Positions 20,597 to 29,649 of a stretch of 64,000 nt of DNA are shown piece by piece. The stretch lies in NCBI RefSeq assembly GCF_000244895.1, contig NZ_CM001441.1:434001-498000 (forward strand), in the 5' to 3' direction. The position numbers and the translations under genes were made by a program. The stretch comes from Desulfosporosinus youngiae DSM 17734. Lineage in GTDB: Bacteria > Bacillota > Desulfitobacteriia > Desulfitobacteriales > Desulfitobacteriaceae. Below the pieces are notes generated by a model. It ran no database searches and had not been told where the DNA came from. It saw only the letters and a program-made list of their open reading frames with translations. Position 1 is the stretch's first letter, and each line of letters begins with the position of its first letter.

Positions 20597-21097
20597 CTAA
20601 AACGGAAGGCCTATTCTTCGAATCAGGGCAAACCCTGCTCGTTTCGCGAGAGGAAGAAGTACTTTGCGTGCCAGCGGCAGACCAACACGCCGGGCGAGAG
20701 GAATTCCTACTTTGCGGGCCAAAGGAGGGCCAACTTGTTGCGCAATAGGAAGCCCTACTTTGCGGGCCAGGAGAGGTCCAAATTGATTCATGAGAGAAGG
20801 ACCGTATTGTTTTATGAGAAGTTCAGCTTGTTGCTGCCAGGGATTAGGAGGCACTGTCTTTACAGAAGAGGGTGGAAGTTGAGGTAAAGCAGTTTGCTGC
20901 TGATTAGACGATGCGGGCTGATTTACCGGTTGGGCTATAGGTTGAGCTATAGGCTGAACTACCGGCTTAGGCATTGATTGAGAAGCCGGTCCGGAATGTT
21001 GCTGTTGCCGTACAGGTTTAGTTTCCTGGCGCTGAATTGGCGAGAACCTGTTATATTGAGTCGGGGAGTAACCCCGTTGTCCCATCAACGATTTCAT
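20597..21097 (-). CDS. Gln/Pro-rich protein with C-terminal octapeptide repeats
   Basis: About 166 residues; family not recognised. The N-terminal half is low-complexity, rich in Gln, Pro and Ser (MPKPVVQPIAQPIAQPVN). The C-terminal 60 residues form about seven degenerate 8-residue repeats of the type GLPLARKV or GIPLARRV, basic and amphipathic. There is no signal peptide. ATG 21097 lies 6 bp from AAGGGGGC. The stop is immediately beside repeat copy C. The intact frame and good ribosome binding site support a real gene. A membrane- or nucleic-acid-associated role is possible but unproven. Confidence 0.6.
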   Translation of the reverse strand: MKSLMGQRGYSPTQYNRFSPIQRQETKPVRQQQHSGPASQSMPKPVVQPIAQPIAQPVNQPASSNQQQTALPQLPPSSVKTVPPNPWQQQAELLIKQYGPSLMNQFGPLLARKVGLPIAQQVGPPLARKVGIPLARRVGLPLARKVLLPLAKRAGFALIRRIGLPF

Positions 21098-21192
21098 GGG
21101 CAAGCCCCCTTATATAAATGTGAGTATCATTGGTTCATAATACACGGTATGCACCATATGGATTAATGTTCCACATAAGGATATAAATAACA

Positions 21193-22509
21193 TTAATCCA
21201 TTGGTCTGCCTTTTGTTTCTTCGCCAAGGATGATCACATTTAGGCTTGTCAGGACTAATACAGATGCAAACATAAGGAAAACAGCTTGAGAGGATAACTG
21301 ATAAGTCCCTATCATCACCCCGACAACGACTGGGGCCAGAATACCGCCGATCCTTCCAAATCCGGCAGCCCAACCGGATCCGGTGGCCCGGGCATGTGTT
21401 GGATAAAGTTCAGGGGTATAAGTATAGACAAGACCCCAAGCACCAAGGTTAAAGAAAGACATTAGAGAACCTAATACTAAGATGCTCTGAACATCCGTGC
21501 TTTGTCCGAAGAAATACGCGGAAATTGCTGTGCCCATAAGATAGACAGCCAGCGTCGGCTTTCGGCCAATCTTGTCAACTAAATATGCCGCACTAAAATA
21601 TCCGGGGATTTGAGCTAGCGTCATGGTCATAACATACTGAAAGCTCTTAGTTAAAGTAAATCCCTTCAGAGCTAATAGAGAAGGAAGCCAAGTGAAGATT
21701 CCATAATAGGAGAAAACTATACCGAACCAGAGGAGCCAGAGAAAAACCGTTCTTTTGATAAATTTGCTTGAAAAGAGTTCCGTTACCGCTATTTTAGACG
21801 GAGATTCCAAAGCCGGCTGCGAGCCTTGCTTGTCAGCGGCAGGTTGGACACCTGACTGAAGTTCAATATTACGGACAATCGCTTCTGCTTGAGCTGATTG
21901 GCCTTTTGAGGCTAAATAACGAGGTGATTCCGGAATAGCTTTCCATAGATAAAATACATAGAGGGCAGGAAGAGCACCTATGTAGAAGGCAGATTGCCAT
22001 CCTAACCAGGGAATGACGAGATACGAGACCAGAGCAGCCAATAGCCAGCCAATAGCCCAAAAGCTTTCCAAAAGAACGAGAAATTTGCCGCGGTGTTTGG
22101 CCGGAGAAAACTCACTTACCAGCGTTACGGCAACAGGAAGCTGACCGCCTAAACCGAAGCCAACTAAAAAACGAAAGACTAAGAGAGATTCAAAGCTCCA
22201 AGACAGGCCACACAACCCGGTGGACAAACTATAAATAATGAGTGTCGAGGCAAAAACCTTTTTGCGGCCGATAAGGTCCGCGATAGTCCCTGAGAGAATG
22301 GCTCCCAGCGCCATGCCGACAAGCCCGATACTTCCTATGGTGCCGACTTGTTCCGGACTGAGGTTCCAAGCCTTCATTAATACAGGAAGAACAAAGGAAA
22401 TAATACCAGTGTCCATGGAGTCAAACATCCAACCTAATCCGGCTGACATCAGCAATAGATAATGGAATTTGGATACCGGTAATGTTTCTAAGCGTTCTGT
22501 TAAAGTCAT
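21193..22509 (-). CDS. niaP: MFS transporter, NiaP-like (nicotinate/aromatic acid)
   Basis: 438 residues with 12 predicted membrane helices and a central cytoplasmic loop around residues 200-240. The MFS motif DLIGRKKVF and the segments GLGWMFDSMDTGIISF, RFLVGFGLGGQLPVAVTLVSEF, LLESFWAIGWL and SFFNLGAWGLVYTYTPELYPT closely resemble the Bacillus niacin transporter NiaP. Substrate assignment is by family resemblance; other small carboxylates are possible. It is monocistronic. Confidence 0.75.
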   Translation of the reverse strand: MTLTERLETLPVSKFHYLLLMSAGLGWMFDSMDTGIISFVLPVLMKAWNLSPEQVGTIGSIGLVGMALGAILSGTIADLIGRKKVFASTLIIYSLSTGLCGLSWSFESLLVFRFLVGFGLGGQLPVAVTLVSEFSPAKHRGKFLVLLESFWAIGWLLAALVSYLVIPWLGWQSAFYIGALPALYVFYLWKAIPESPRYLASKGQSAQAEAIVRNIELQSGVQPAADKQGSQPALESPSKIAVTELFSSKFIKRTVFLWLLWFGIVFSYYGIFTWLPSLLALKGFTLTKSFQYVMTMTLAQIPGYFSAAYLVDKIGRKPTLAVYLMGTAISAYFFGQSTDVQSILVLGSLMSFFNLGAWGLVYTYTPELYPTHARATGSGWAAGFGRIGGILAPVVVGVMIGTYQLSSQAVFLMFASVLVLTSLNVIILGEETKGRPMD

Positions 22510-22696
22510 CTCATTCGCGACCTTTCTCCAACGATAAACAAATTGCCCGCTCTGCTTGGGGGTTATCTCAGAAATATTGTAATATAATGTCTATTCGGCG
22601 TGCAAATTGAAATCCCTCTTAAGATAATGGATATAATTAACTTTTTGAGTTTTATGGTTAAAAAAGCAGAGTACATAGTGTAGATCCTCTAATTCA

Positions 22697-22741
22697 AATA
22701 AAAGGTTCTTAAAATCTTGGCGATTTTAAGAACCTTTTATT
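22697..22741. terminator. Terminator after ridA
   Basis: A 20-bp perfect inverted repeat (AATAAAAGGTTCTTAAAATC and its complement, loop TTGGC), directly downstream of ridA on the minus strand and upstream of niaP. Confidence 0.9.
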
Positions 22742-22763
22742 GATGTCTTAAGAGTATGTTCGA

Positions 22764-23144
22764 TTATTCGGCGAGAGCAATTGCTTCAATTTCGATAATA
22801 GCATCTTTAGGCAAACGCGCAACTTGTACAGCCGAACGGGCTGGCGGATTACTTGAGAAATATGTGGCGTAGACCGCATTCATTGCCGCAAAGTCATTCA
22901 TGTCTCTCAGAAAAACCACGGTTTTAACGACTTTGTCTATAGAAGAACCCGCAGATTCCAGGATTGCTTTAACGTTATCCAAGGATTGCTTGGTAGCTCC
23001 TTCGATGTCGGCAGCTAATTCTCCACTTTGAGTGTTGATGGGAAGCTGTCCTGACGTGAAAATTAGGTTTCCTACTTTAACCCCTTGGGAATAAGGTCCA
23101 ATGGCCGCAGGTGCATTTTGGGTACTGATCGTTTGTTTACTCAT
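22764..23144 (-). CDS. ridA: RidA family reactive intermediate deaminase
   Basis: 126 residues, standard length for the trimeric RidA/YjgF family, which hydrolyses reactive enamine/imine intermediates formed by PLP enzymes. Signatures are APAAIGPYSQGVKVGNLIFTSGQLPI near the N terminus, the substrate arginine in PPARSAVQVARLP, and the C-terminal IEIEAIA. GAGGAGG precedes the ATG. It is transcribed alone, with the IS element inserted upstream. Confidence 0.95.
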   Translation of the reverse strand: MSKQTISTQNAPAAIGPYSQGVKVGNLIFTSGQLPINTQSGELAADIEGATKQSLDNVKAILESAGSSIDKVVKTVVFLRDMNDFAAMNAVYATYFSSNPPARSAVQVARLPKDAIIEIEAIALAE

Positions 23145-23390
23145 GAGATTACCTCCTCGAATTGTTATGCATTGGCGCTGGTATTACGCTGCCATGACAA
23201 AACTAAACTTAAGTATACCTGATTTAGCTTAAATAAACCAAGCAAGATATTGGAATTCGGCGTACGAGCGTACAAGATTATTCTGCTCTGATTAAGCAGT
23301 TTTTATCAATTGCTTAAGGATTTTACCAGTATTTTAGGTCTATAAAAGGTGAATCCTAATTCTTGACTCAAAGATTTGAGAGGATTTTGC

Positions 23391-23442
23391 GGGGGTTTTT
23401 ATGAGGTCACTATCTTTATATCGGACCCGTTTGGTTTATAAT
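23391..23442. repeat. 52-bp direct repeat, left flank of the IS
   Basis: Identical to 25402-25453, with different bases on either side. The two copies bracket the insertion sequence exactly. It is most simply an unusually long target-site duplication. Confidence 0.9.
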
Positions 23443-25401
23443 CTCCTTTTTGACAGTTGAAAAATATAAAAAGCTTGAAAGTCCTGTATTTGCAAGGTGT
23501 TCAAGCTTTTTGGCATTCTAAAAAAGTGAGTAATCTTTTATTTCTTAGTCATGTTAAAAATTTTTTTCATTTGTGTTCTCTTAATAATCTCGTAATCTGT
23601 TCGAAAACCAAAAGTCTCATGCAGCGCATCTGTAAAATCAGTTCTTGTGTAGGTCGGTATATATCCCTCACCCTTGATCTCATAGAAATTCATTTCTCTC
23701 AATCCGTTGATGACTTCACTGCATGTAAACTTATTCCCTAGTTTCTTTTCCAATAATCGATAAATGATAAGGGACATAAAGCAGGTAGTAAAATGTGCTT
23801 TAATTCTATCCTCGCGACTTAAATATACCGGTCGCGCTTTAAACTCACTTTTCATGATCCGGAAACATTCTTCAATCTCCCAGCGCCGCTGGTTAATCCG
23901 GATGATTTCCTGAGCACTACCTTCGAGGTTCGTACAAACGGCATAAAATCCGTCATAGGCTTGTTCGGCAACGATGGTTTCGTTATTTAAGGCATAGAGT
24001 TCATTTTCAGCTATTTCGCCATCAGACGTACAGCTGGTTTTCTTAATAAAACGTTTATAGTCGTTCTGATGGCTTTTTGAAAGTTTCGTCGGATTCGAAT
24101 CGAGTAATTTCTGAGCACGTTCGATTTGTGAATGACGAATTTGGCGTTGATAATTTTTGTACTTGATGGAGTAAGTGACAATAAGTTTTTGTTCCAGGCC
24201 GTTTTCTTTAATCCAGCGTTCTTTGAAGAAGCATTTGTCTTTATAAGTTTCCTCGTCAAGCTTGGTGATATCATAAGTTTTATCATGATCTGCAAGATGC
24301 CAGCCTTTTGAGTCAAGAGACCATTCTTTTAAATGCTTTTTTAGTTTTTTAATCGATTGGGTCGTGATAAATGCGCGTTCACCTTCGTTGTTAAACTTTC
24401 TGTTCTTTTCAGAAGCCAGACCGGCATCTGTACAGACAACAAACTTGGAAAGTTTAAAATCGGAAAGTATTTTTTGCTCTAAGGGTTTAAGTGTAATCTG
24501 TTCATTCGTGTTGCCACTGTTGAGGTTAAAAGCAAGAGGAATGCCGTCTCCATCCATGAACAGCCCCATTTGGATGATAGGGTTCGGTCGATGCTCTTTT
24601 GAAGCGCCATACTGTTTAAGGCCGTCTTCTTGTTCGATTTCAAAGAAATAATTGGTGCAGTCATAATAAAGAATACCCGTGTTTCTCTTTGAAATTTTGA
24701 GGCTGTTAGTATAAAGAGAAGACTGGATGAAGTCCATTTCTTTGGAAATAACTTCTAGTGCTCTGTACACATGCTGCAATTCAAAGTCAGTTTGTTCAAT
24801 GAACTTTGAAGAATGCTTGTAGGTAGCGAGTTTGGAGGAAGGAAAAAGGATCCGTCCGTAAAGGAGCCGAGACAGTATAGCATTCAGGTCAAAAGAGAAC
24901 TTATATTTTTTCGATATATCAGCGGAAACCTTATGAAGGTTAAGATCGTGATAGATTTGCTGAAGAAAAAGATAACCGCCGTTAAAGAAACGTTGTTGAT
25001 CTTTGGAAATGACTTTGGATGGCGAATATTTAAGGATGACTTCACGTGATTGCTCTTTCTCTTTTTGGTTAAGTTCTTCTATGTATGATTTAGCCCATTC
25101 AATAGGGTCACGCCCATTTAATTTTTGTTGTAATTCAGCAAGCGTTCCTAACTTTTCAACAACTTTTGTGGAACGCCTGCCATTCTCGAAAACAGATTGT
25201 ATGACATAAAATGAAGTAGCATTTTTAGACTTGGATATACTAAGTCGCATAGTACGATCTCCTCCAATCCCTTATATTATAACACATTACGATAAATTAC
25301 TCACTACCTATTGGGGGGAATTTGACATTTTTTCAATGAAAAAAGCCCTGTTTTCAAGGCTTGTAGAATTTTCTATATTAAAGGCAAGTGTCAAAGACCC
25401 G
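23443..25401 (-). mobile_element. IS1634-family insertion sequence (about 1.96 kb)
   Basis: It carries one full-length transposase gene on the minus strand. The outer ends form imperfect inverted repeats: CTCCTTTTTGACAGTTG on the left against CGGGTCTTTGACACTTG (complement) on the right. A hairpin lies inside the left end (AAAAAGCTTGAA.../TTCAAGCTTTTT). The 52-bp direct repeats outside agree with the long target duplications known for IS1634. The element looks intact. Confidence 0.88.
23538..25250 (-). CDS. IS1634 family DDE transposase
   Basis: 570 residues, full length, no frameshift. The DDE residues are probably D in LYYDCTNYFFE, D in FVVCTDAGLASE, and E in the C-terminal RRWEIEECFRIMKSEFKARPVYL, which fits the IS4/IS1634 Y-R-E-K signature. 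It promotes cut-and-paste movement of its own element. The frame is undamaged, so the element may still be active. Confidence 0.93.
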   Translation of the reverse strand: MRLSISKSKNATSFYVIQSVFENGRRSTKVVEKLGTLAELQQKLNGRDPIEWAKSYIEELNQKEKEQSREVILKYSPSKVISKDQQRFFNGGYLFLQQIYHDLNLHKVSADISKKYKFSFDLNAILSRLLYGRILFPSSKLATYKHSSKFIEQTDFELQHVYRALEVISKEMDFIQSSLYTNSLKISKRNTGILYYDCTNYFFEIEQEDGLKQYGASKEHRPNPIIQMGLFMDGDGIPLAFNLNSGNTNEQITLKPLEQKILSDFKLSKFVVCTDAGLASEKNRKFNNEGERAFITTQSIKKLKKHLKEWSLDSKGWHLADHDKTYDITKLDEETYKDKCFFKERWIKENGLEQKLIVTYSIKYKNYQRQIRHSQIERAQKLLDSNPTKLSKSHQNDYKRFIKKTSCTSDGEIAENELYALNNETIVAEQAYDGFYAVCTNLEGSAQEIIRINQRRWEIEECFRIMKSEFKARPVYLSREDRIKAHFTTCFMSLIIYRLLEKKLGNKFTCSEVINGLREMNFYEIKGEGYIPTYTRTDFTDALHETFGFRTDYEIIKRTQMKKIFNMTKK

Positions 25402-25453
25402 GGGGGTTTTTATGAGGTCACTATCTTTATATCGGACCCGTTTGGTTTATAAT
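25402..25453. repeat. 52-bp direct repeat, right flank of the IS
   Basis: Exact second copy of 23391-23442. It ends about 90 bp before the AmmeMemoRadiSam gene, so the insertion split the intergenic region between that gene and ridA. Confidence 0.9.
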
Positions 25454-25547
25454 TATATTGGGATAAGTTAAGAGGTGCTATTTTAGCATATTAAGCAATA
25501 ATCAATTATCATATAAGACTTAATCAGGCCAAAAGGAAGTGTATATC

Positions 25548-26810
25548 ATGGGTTTGGTTTATTCCATATTTGTTCCCCATCCGCCCCTGCTAATTCCGGA
25601 GGTAGGCAGGGGAGAGGAGCGGAAATGTCAAGCGAGTGCAGATGCTTATGGGGAAGTTGCACGGAGAATAGCTCAAGCACAGGTTGAAACGGTCATCTTG
25701 GTTTCGCCTCATGCGCCTCTCATCAAGAAGGGCATGACTCTTGCAGTGGATAACACTCTTCAAGGAAACTTTGCTCAGTTTAGAGCGCCTCAGGTTAATT
25801 TGTCCTTTGAAAGTGATCCTGTGGTTATCGCACAATTTCAAAATCTCTCGGGGATTGTTACGATACAGGGCTCTATCGATCATGGTGCCTTTGTACCCCT
25901 CTATTTTTTGCAAAAAGCAGGGTGGAAAGGCAAGGTTGTTCTATTAGGGATGCCCCTGGAGCGTCCTGAGGATTATGGAGAGAGTTTAGGACAGATTCTT
26001 GAAGATTTACCTGGACGCTATGCCCTTGTGGCCAGCGGAGATCTCTCCCATCGCCTGAAGGAGGACGGACCGTATGGCTTCGATTCTGCAGGACCGGAAT
26101 TTGATCAATTTGTGGTGAAAACCCTGCAGAGGGATACAAAAAGAATCTCGGATTTGCCGGCTGACCTTGTCGAAAAAGCAGGGGAATGCGGGTACCGAAG
26201 TCTTCGCCTGGCGCTGGCGGCTAAAGAGGGAGCACCTGAAGTGCTTTCCTATGAAGGGCCATTTGGCGTAGGCTACCTGGTAGCGGATTTATACCATTCC
26301 TCACCCTTGCCCCAGTGGGCGCGGCGATGCCTGACAACCTATTTAGAAAAGGGAGAGCGGGGTTTGCTGGATCTGCCTGCCATGTCTGCCTCTGAATTCG
26401 CCGTGCGGAGGGGATGTTTTGTCACCCTAAAACAAGATGGGAATTTACGCGGGTGTATAGGAACAACCGAACCCTGGCAGGATAATTTAGCCTTGGAAAT
26501 CCGGCATAATGCGATTGCGGCAGGAACACAGGATCCACGTTTTCGCCCGGTTCGTGCCGAGGAATTAGATTCTATAAGCTTCACGGTGGATGTCCTTGGG
26601 GAACTCGAGAAGATTTCCGGACCTGAAGAGCTGGATCCTTGGCGGTATGGGGTTGTGGTTCGGCAAAGGGGAAGAAGCGGACTTTTACTCCCTCATCTGG
26701 AAGGGGTGGATACCGTAGCGGAACAAATCAGCATCGCAAAACAAAAGGCAGGTATCTTCGAGGGCGAAACAGAACTTTGGCGTTTTGAGGTTAAGAGACA
26801 CTATGAATAG
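25548..26810 (+). CDS. AmmeMemoRadiSam system protein: MEMO/LigB-AMMECR1 fusion
   Basis: About 420 residues. The N-terminal half is a MEMO1/class III extradiol-dioxygenase-like domain (FVPHPPLLIPEVG, VSPHAPL, DHGAFVPLYFL, VASGDLSHRL, with its metal-binding-type histidines). The C-terminal half is an AMMECR1 domain (GCFVTLKQDGNLRGCIGTTEPW). This fusion and the adjacent radical SAM gene define the AmmeMemoRadiSam system, whose reaction is not established. ATG 25548 follows AGGAAG. It overlaps the next gene by 8 bp. Confidence 0.92.
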   Translation: MGLVYSIFVPHPPLLIPEVGRGEERKCQASADAYGEVARRIAQAQVETVILVSPHAPLIKKGMTLAVDNTLQGNFAQFRAPQVNLSFESDPVVIAQFQNLSGIVTIQGSIDHGAFVPLYFLQKAGWKGKVVLLGMPLERPEDYGESLGQILEDLPGRYALVASGDLSHRLKEDGPYGFDSAGPEFDQFVVKTLQRDTKRISDLPADLVEKAGECGYRSLRLALAAKEGAPEVLSYEGPFGVGYLVADLYHSSPLPQWARRCLTTYLEKGERGLLDLPAMSASEFAVRRGCFVTLKQDGNLRGCIGTTEPWQDNLALEIRHNAIAAGTQDPRFRPVRAEELDSISFTVDVLGELEKISGPEELDPWRYGVVVRQRGRSGLLLPHLEGVDTVAEQISIAKQKAGIFEGETELWRFEVKRHYE

Positions 26811-27807
26811 ATGGGGGACGGTTCTTTTGTCTGAAAAGTCCTATATGGCCAGTTGTTTACTTTGTCCCCAACATTGTCAATTGCGGCATGGGCAGGCAGG
26901 TCGGTGTCAGGCCCGGGAAAACCGTGAGGGAGAGGTTGTATCCCGAACCTATGGTGAAGCGGCGGCTTGGAATATAGACCCAATCGAGAAGAAGCCTTTG
27001 TATCATTTCTATCCCGGCTCTTGGATATTCTCCGTGGGAGGCTTTGGCTGCAATCTTAGCTGTTCTTTTTGTCAAAATTATGAGATATCCCAGCAACATC
27101 AAGTCGGAAGAAAAGTCACGCCCGCCGAGCTTGGAAAGCTTGCCGGGCGTGAGCAGGAATCCATTGGGCTGTGTTTTACCTATTCAGAGCCGAGTGTGTG
27201 GTTTGAGATGATCCGAGATACTGCTCCTCTTGTGCGAGCTCAAGGGGGGCAGGTGGTTTTAGTGAGTAACGGAACGATTTCACCCCACTTTCTTGAGGAG
27301 CTGATTCCGTGGCTGGATGCGGTCAATATTGATATTAAAGCCTTCTCGGAGGAATTTTATCAACACTACTGCGGAAGCAAACTGGCTTGGGTTTTAGATA
27401 GTGTGGAGCGTTTGGCAGGGCGGGTTCATCTGGAAGTGACGACCCTTGTTATTCAAGGGGTTAATGATGATCCCCAAGAGATTACGGAGCTGGCGCGCTG
27501 GTTACGGCAGCTTAATGTTCCGCTGGCCTGGCATTTGAGTGCCTATCATCCGGCTTATCGGCTTGCCGTTCCGCCTACGGAGCGAAAGACGTTGGAACGG
27601 GCTTGGGATATAGCCAAAGAGTATTTGCCCTACGTGTATTTAGGGAATGTCAGGGGTGGAAGTACAACCTTTTGTCCTCAGTGCGGTGCAGCGGTGATTG
27701 AACGTGAACCTGTCCTGGTTAACCGCCTGGACCAAGGGTGCTGCCCTAAATGCGGAGAGGGTATTTTCGGTGTTGGGATGAGAAAGATTACAACAAGTAC
27801 ATTGTAG
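26803..27807 (+). CDS. AmmeMemoRadiSam system radical SAM enzyme
   Basis: 334 residues. The cluster motif CNLSCSFCQNY (CxxxCxxC) is near residue 80. An N-terminal cysteine cluster (CLLCPQHCQL, CQAREN) and a C-terminal zinc ribbon (CPQCGAA, CPKCGEG) are family features. Its role is probably protein or small-molecule modification together with the MEMO/AMMECR1 partner. ATG 26803 overlaps the upstream stop (ATGAATAG). Its last 20 bp overlap the convergent 3' end of nhaB copy 1. Confidence 0.92.
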   Translation: MNRWGTVLLSEKSYMASCLLCPQHCQLRHGQAGRCQARENREGEVVSRTYGEAAAWNIDPIEKKPLYHFYPGSWIFSVGGFGCNLSCSFCQNYEISQQHQVGRKVTPAELGKLAGREQESIGLCFTYSEPSVWFEMIRDTAPLVRAQGGQVVLVSNGTISPHFLEELIPWLDAVNIDIKAFSEEFYQHYCGSKLAWVLDSVERLAGRVHLEVTTLVIQGVNDDPQEITELARWLRQLNVPLAWHLSAYHPAYRLAVPPTERKTLERAWDIAKEYLPYVYLGNVRGGSTTFCPQCGAAVIEREPVLVNRLDQGCCPKCGEGIFGVGMRKITTSTL

Positions 27808-29317
27808 CCAGCACACCTGTAAGAGACATAACAATGGTATAAGGCAGAGCCAGTTTCACCATTTCCAGGTAAGACAGGCGAATCAGCGGAGCAAGCGCGG
27901 AGGTCAGCAGGAACAGGAACGCCGCCTGACCGTTTGGTGTAGCAACGGAAGGAGCGTTTGTCCCCATGTTGATTGCAACTGCCATCTTGTTGTAATGCTC
28001 CAGCGCAATGCCTCCGGCTTCAAAGGCTTTCTGGGTTTCGGACATATATACGGTAGCCACAAATACATTGTCACTGATTGCAGAAAGGACACCGTTTGCC
28101 GCAAAGAAAGCCACAAGCTGATTCTGGCCTTCCAGGCGCAGTACCCATTGAATGATCGGCGTGAACAGGTGCTGGTCATGAATAACCGCGACGATGGCGA
28201 AAAATACGATAAGCAGTGCAGTAAACGGCAGTGCCTCTTCAAAGGCATGACCGATGCGCCCTTCTTCAATAACCCCGTTGAAAGAGGTAAGCAGGATGAT
28301 AATCATCAGACCAATAATACCGACTTCCGCCAGGTGCAACGCCAGGGAGAAGATCAGCAGAACGCCGCATACAGCCATAATAATCAGGCGTACACGCCCG
28401 CGAGTATCCAGCGCAGCATCTTTGGCTTTGGTGTCGTCTTCCATGACTTTTCGAACAGAATCAGGAAGCTGATAGCCGTATCCCCAAAACTTGGTGACTT
28501 CAAGGGTGATGGCGGTCAGAAGACCGGCGATCAGTACCGGGATAGACACAGGTGCGCTGTTTAAAAAGAAATCAACGAAGTCCCATTTCATAATAGAGCC
28601 GATCAGCAGGTTCTGAGGCTCACCAACCAGTGTTGTTGCTCCGCCCAGGGCGGTACCCACGGCACCATGCATCATAAGATTGCGCAGAAAGCCACGAAAC
28701 TGATTTAAATCCTCCTGATATATGTCATCAACAATATGGTCGTGATTGATGTCATAGGTTTCGTATACTTTTTCGCTGGAAGCAAATTTGTGGAAAATGT
28801 TATAGAATCCATAGGCCACGGCAATAATCACTGCCGTTACGGTCAGCGCATCCAGAAAAGCGGAGAGAACCGCCCCCAGTATAGAGAACAGGAAGGCAAG
28901 GGCGACTTTAGAGCGTACTTTGGTAAGGATCTTGGTAAACAGGTACACAAGACCTTCTTTCATAAAATAAATCCCGGCAACCATGAACATCAGAAGCAGA
29001 ATAACCGGCAGGTTCAGTTCAACTTCGTGATAGATCGAATGCGGGTTAGTAAGCCCGATCACAACGGCTTCGATCGCCAAAAGTCCGCCTGCAGGGAGCG
29101 GATAACATTTCAGCGCCATGGCCAGGGTAAAAATAAATTCGACAATCAGAACCCACCCGGTAACGTACTTACCGAGAGTCAACATCAAAATAGGGTTCAA
29201 CACCAGGAAGGCAAGAATGGTTGTTTTGTACCAGTTGGGAGCGTGGCCCAGGAAATTTGCTCTGAATGCCTGTCCGATGCCCATCTGTTTCACTTGTCCG
29301 GTACCCGTCTGTTTCAT
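27788..29317 (-). CDS. nhaB: Na+/H+ antiporter NhaB, copy 1
   Basis: 509 residues with about 12 membrane helices. Signatures are FRANFLGHAPNWYKTTILAFL, the core EFIFTLAMALKCYPL, LLMFMVAGIYFMKEG and SAFLDALTVTAVIIAVAYGFY, as in enterobacterial NhaB. It exchanges internal Na+ for H+. ATG 29317 follows GGAGGAGTGT. It differs from copy 2 at about ten positions, mostly near the ends and around the IQWVLRLEGQNQ loop. A GEMM riboswitch and a 30-codon membrane peptide gene lie in its leader. NhaB is mainly known from Gammaproteobacteria, so transfer is possible. Confidence 0.93.
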   Translation of the reverse strand: MKQTGTGQVKQMGIGQAFRANFLGHAPNWYKTTILAFLVLNPILMLTLGKYVTGWVLIVEFIFTLAMALKCYPLPAGGLLAIEAVVIGLTNPHSIYHEVELNLPVILLLMFMVAGIYFMKEGLVYLFTKILTKVRSKVALAFLFSILGAVLSAFLDALTVTAVIIAVAYGFYNIFHKFASSEKVYETYDINHDHIVDDIYQEDLNQFRGFLRNLMMHGAVGTALGGATTLVGEPQNLLIGSIMKWDFVDFFLNSAPVSIPVLIAGLLTAITLEVTKFWGYGYQLPDSVRKVMEDDTKAKDAALDTRGRVRLIIMAVCGVLLIFSLALHLAEVGIIGLMIIILLTSFNGVIEEGRIGHAFEEALPFTALLIVFFAIVAVIHDQHLFTPIIQWVLRLEGQNQLVAFFAANGVLSAISDNVFVATVYMSETQKAFEAGGIALEHYNKMAVAINMGTNAPSVATPNGQAAFLFLLTSALAPLIRLSYLEMVKLALPYTIVMSLTGVLATMYLL

Positions 29318-29466
29318 ATGACACTCCTCCAAATTAGAAATTTTATTGTTGCTTAACAACATTGCGAATAGTCACAGGTCAGTCGCTTACTGTAGCATTC
29401 TGCCGGGTTGCCAGTTGACCGGCAATGGGGATGATTATAGGAACAATTAATAAAACGGTCGTGACG

Positions 29467-29559
29467 TTACCAAGACTGCAATGATTGACCTAGGGATTTT
29501 CTCTGTGATGATAAAAGAAAATAGCTGAATGAAAAGATAACGGCTAAGACAATAAGCAT
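29467..29559 (-). CDS. 30-residue membrane peptide in the nhaB leader
   Basis: ATG 29559 lies 7 bp after a perfect GGAGGTGT and just past the riboswitch terminator. The product is MLIVLAVIFSFSYFLLSS followed by QRKSLGQSLQSW: a single hydrophobic helix with a basic tail. It resembles in kind small transport-associated peptides such as KdpF. It precedes nhaB copy 1 by about 150 bp. An equivalent hydrophobic frame at the same place before copy 2 (31738-31800) lacks a standard start codon. The gene is not recognised; its reality rests on the ribosome binding site and position. Confidence 0.5.
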   Translation of the reverse strand: MLIVLAVIFSFSYFLLSSQRKSLGQSLQSW

Positions 29560-29589
29560 TTAATACACCTCCATATGATAGTTTAACAT

Positions 29590-29632
29590 TCCCAAAATAA
29601 AGGGAGAGCAGTCTTAAGATGACTACTCTCCC
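29590..29632 (-). terminator. Riboswitch terminator before the leader peptide
   Basis: Minus strand: GGGAGAGTAGTC paired with GACTGCTCTCCC (one G-U), then TTTATTTT. It directly follows the GEMM aptamer. Confidence 0.85.
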
Positions 29633-29649
29633 TGAGAAGTTCCTGCTTG

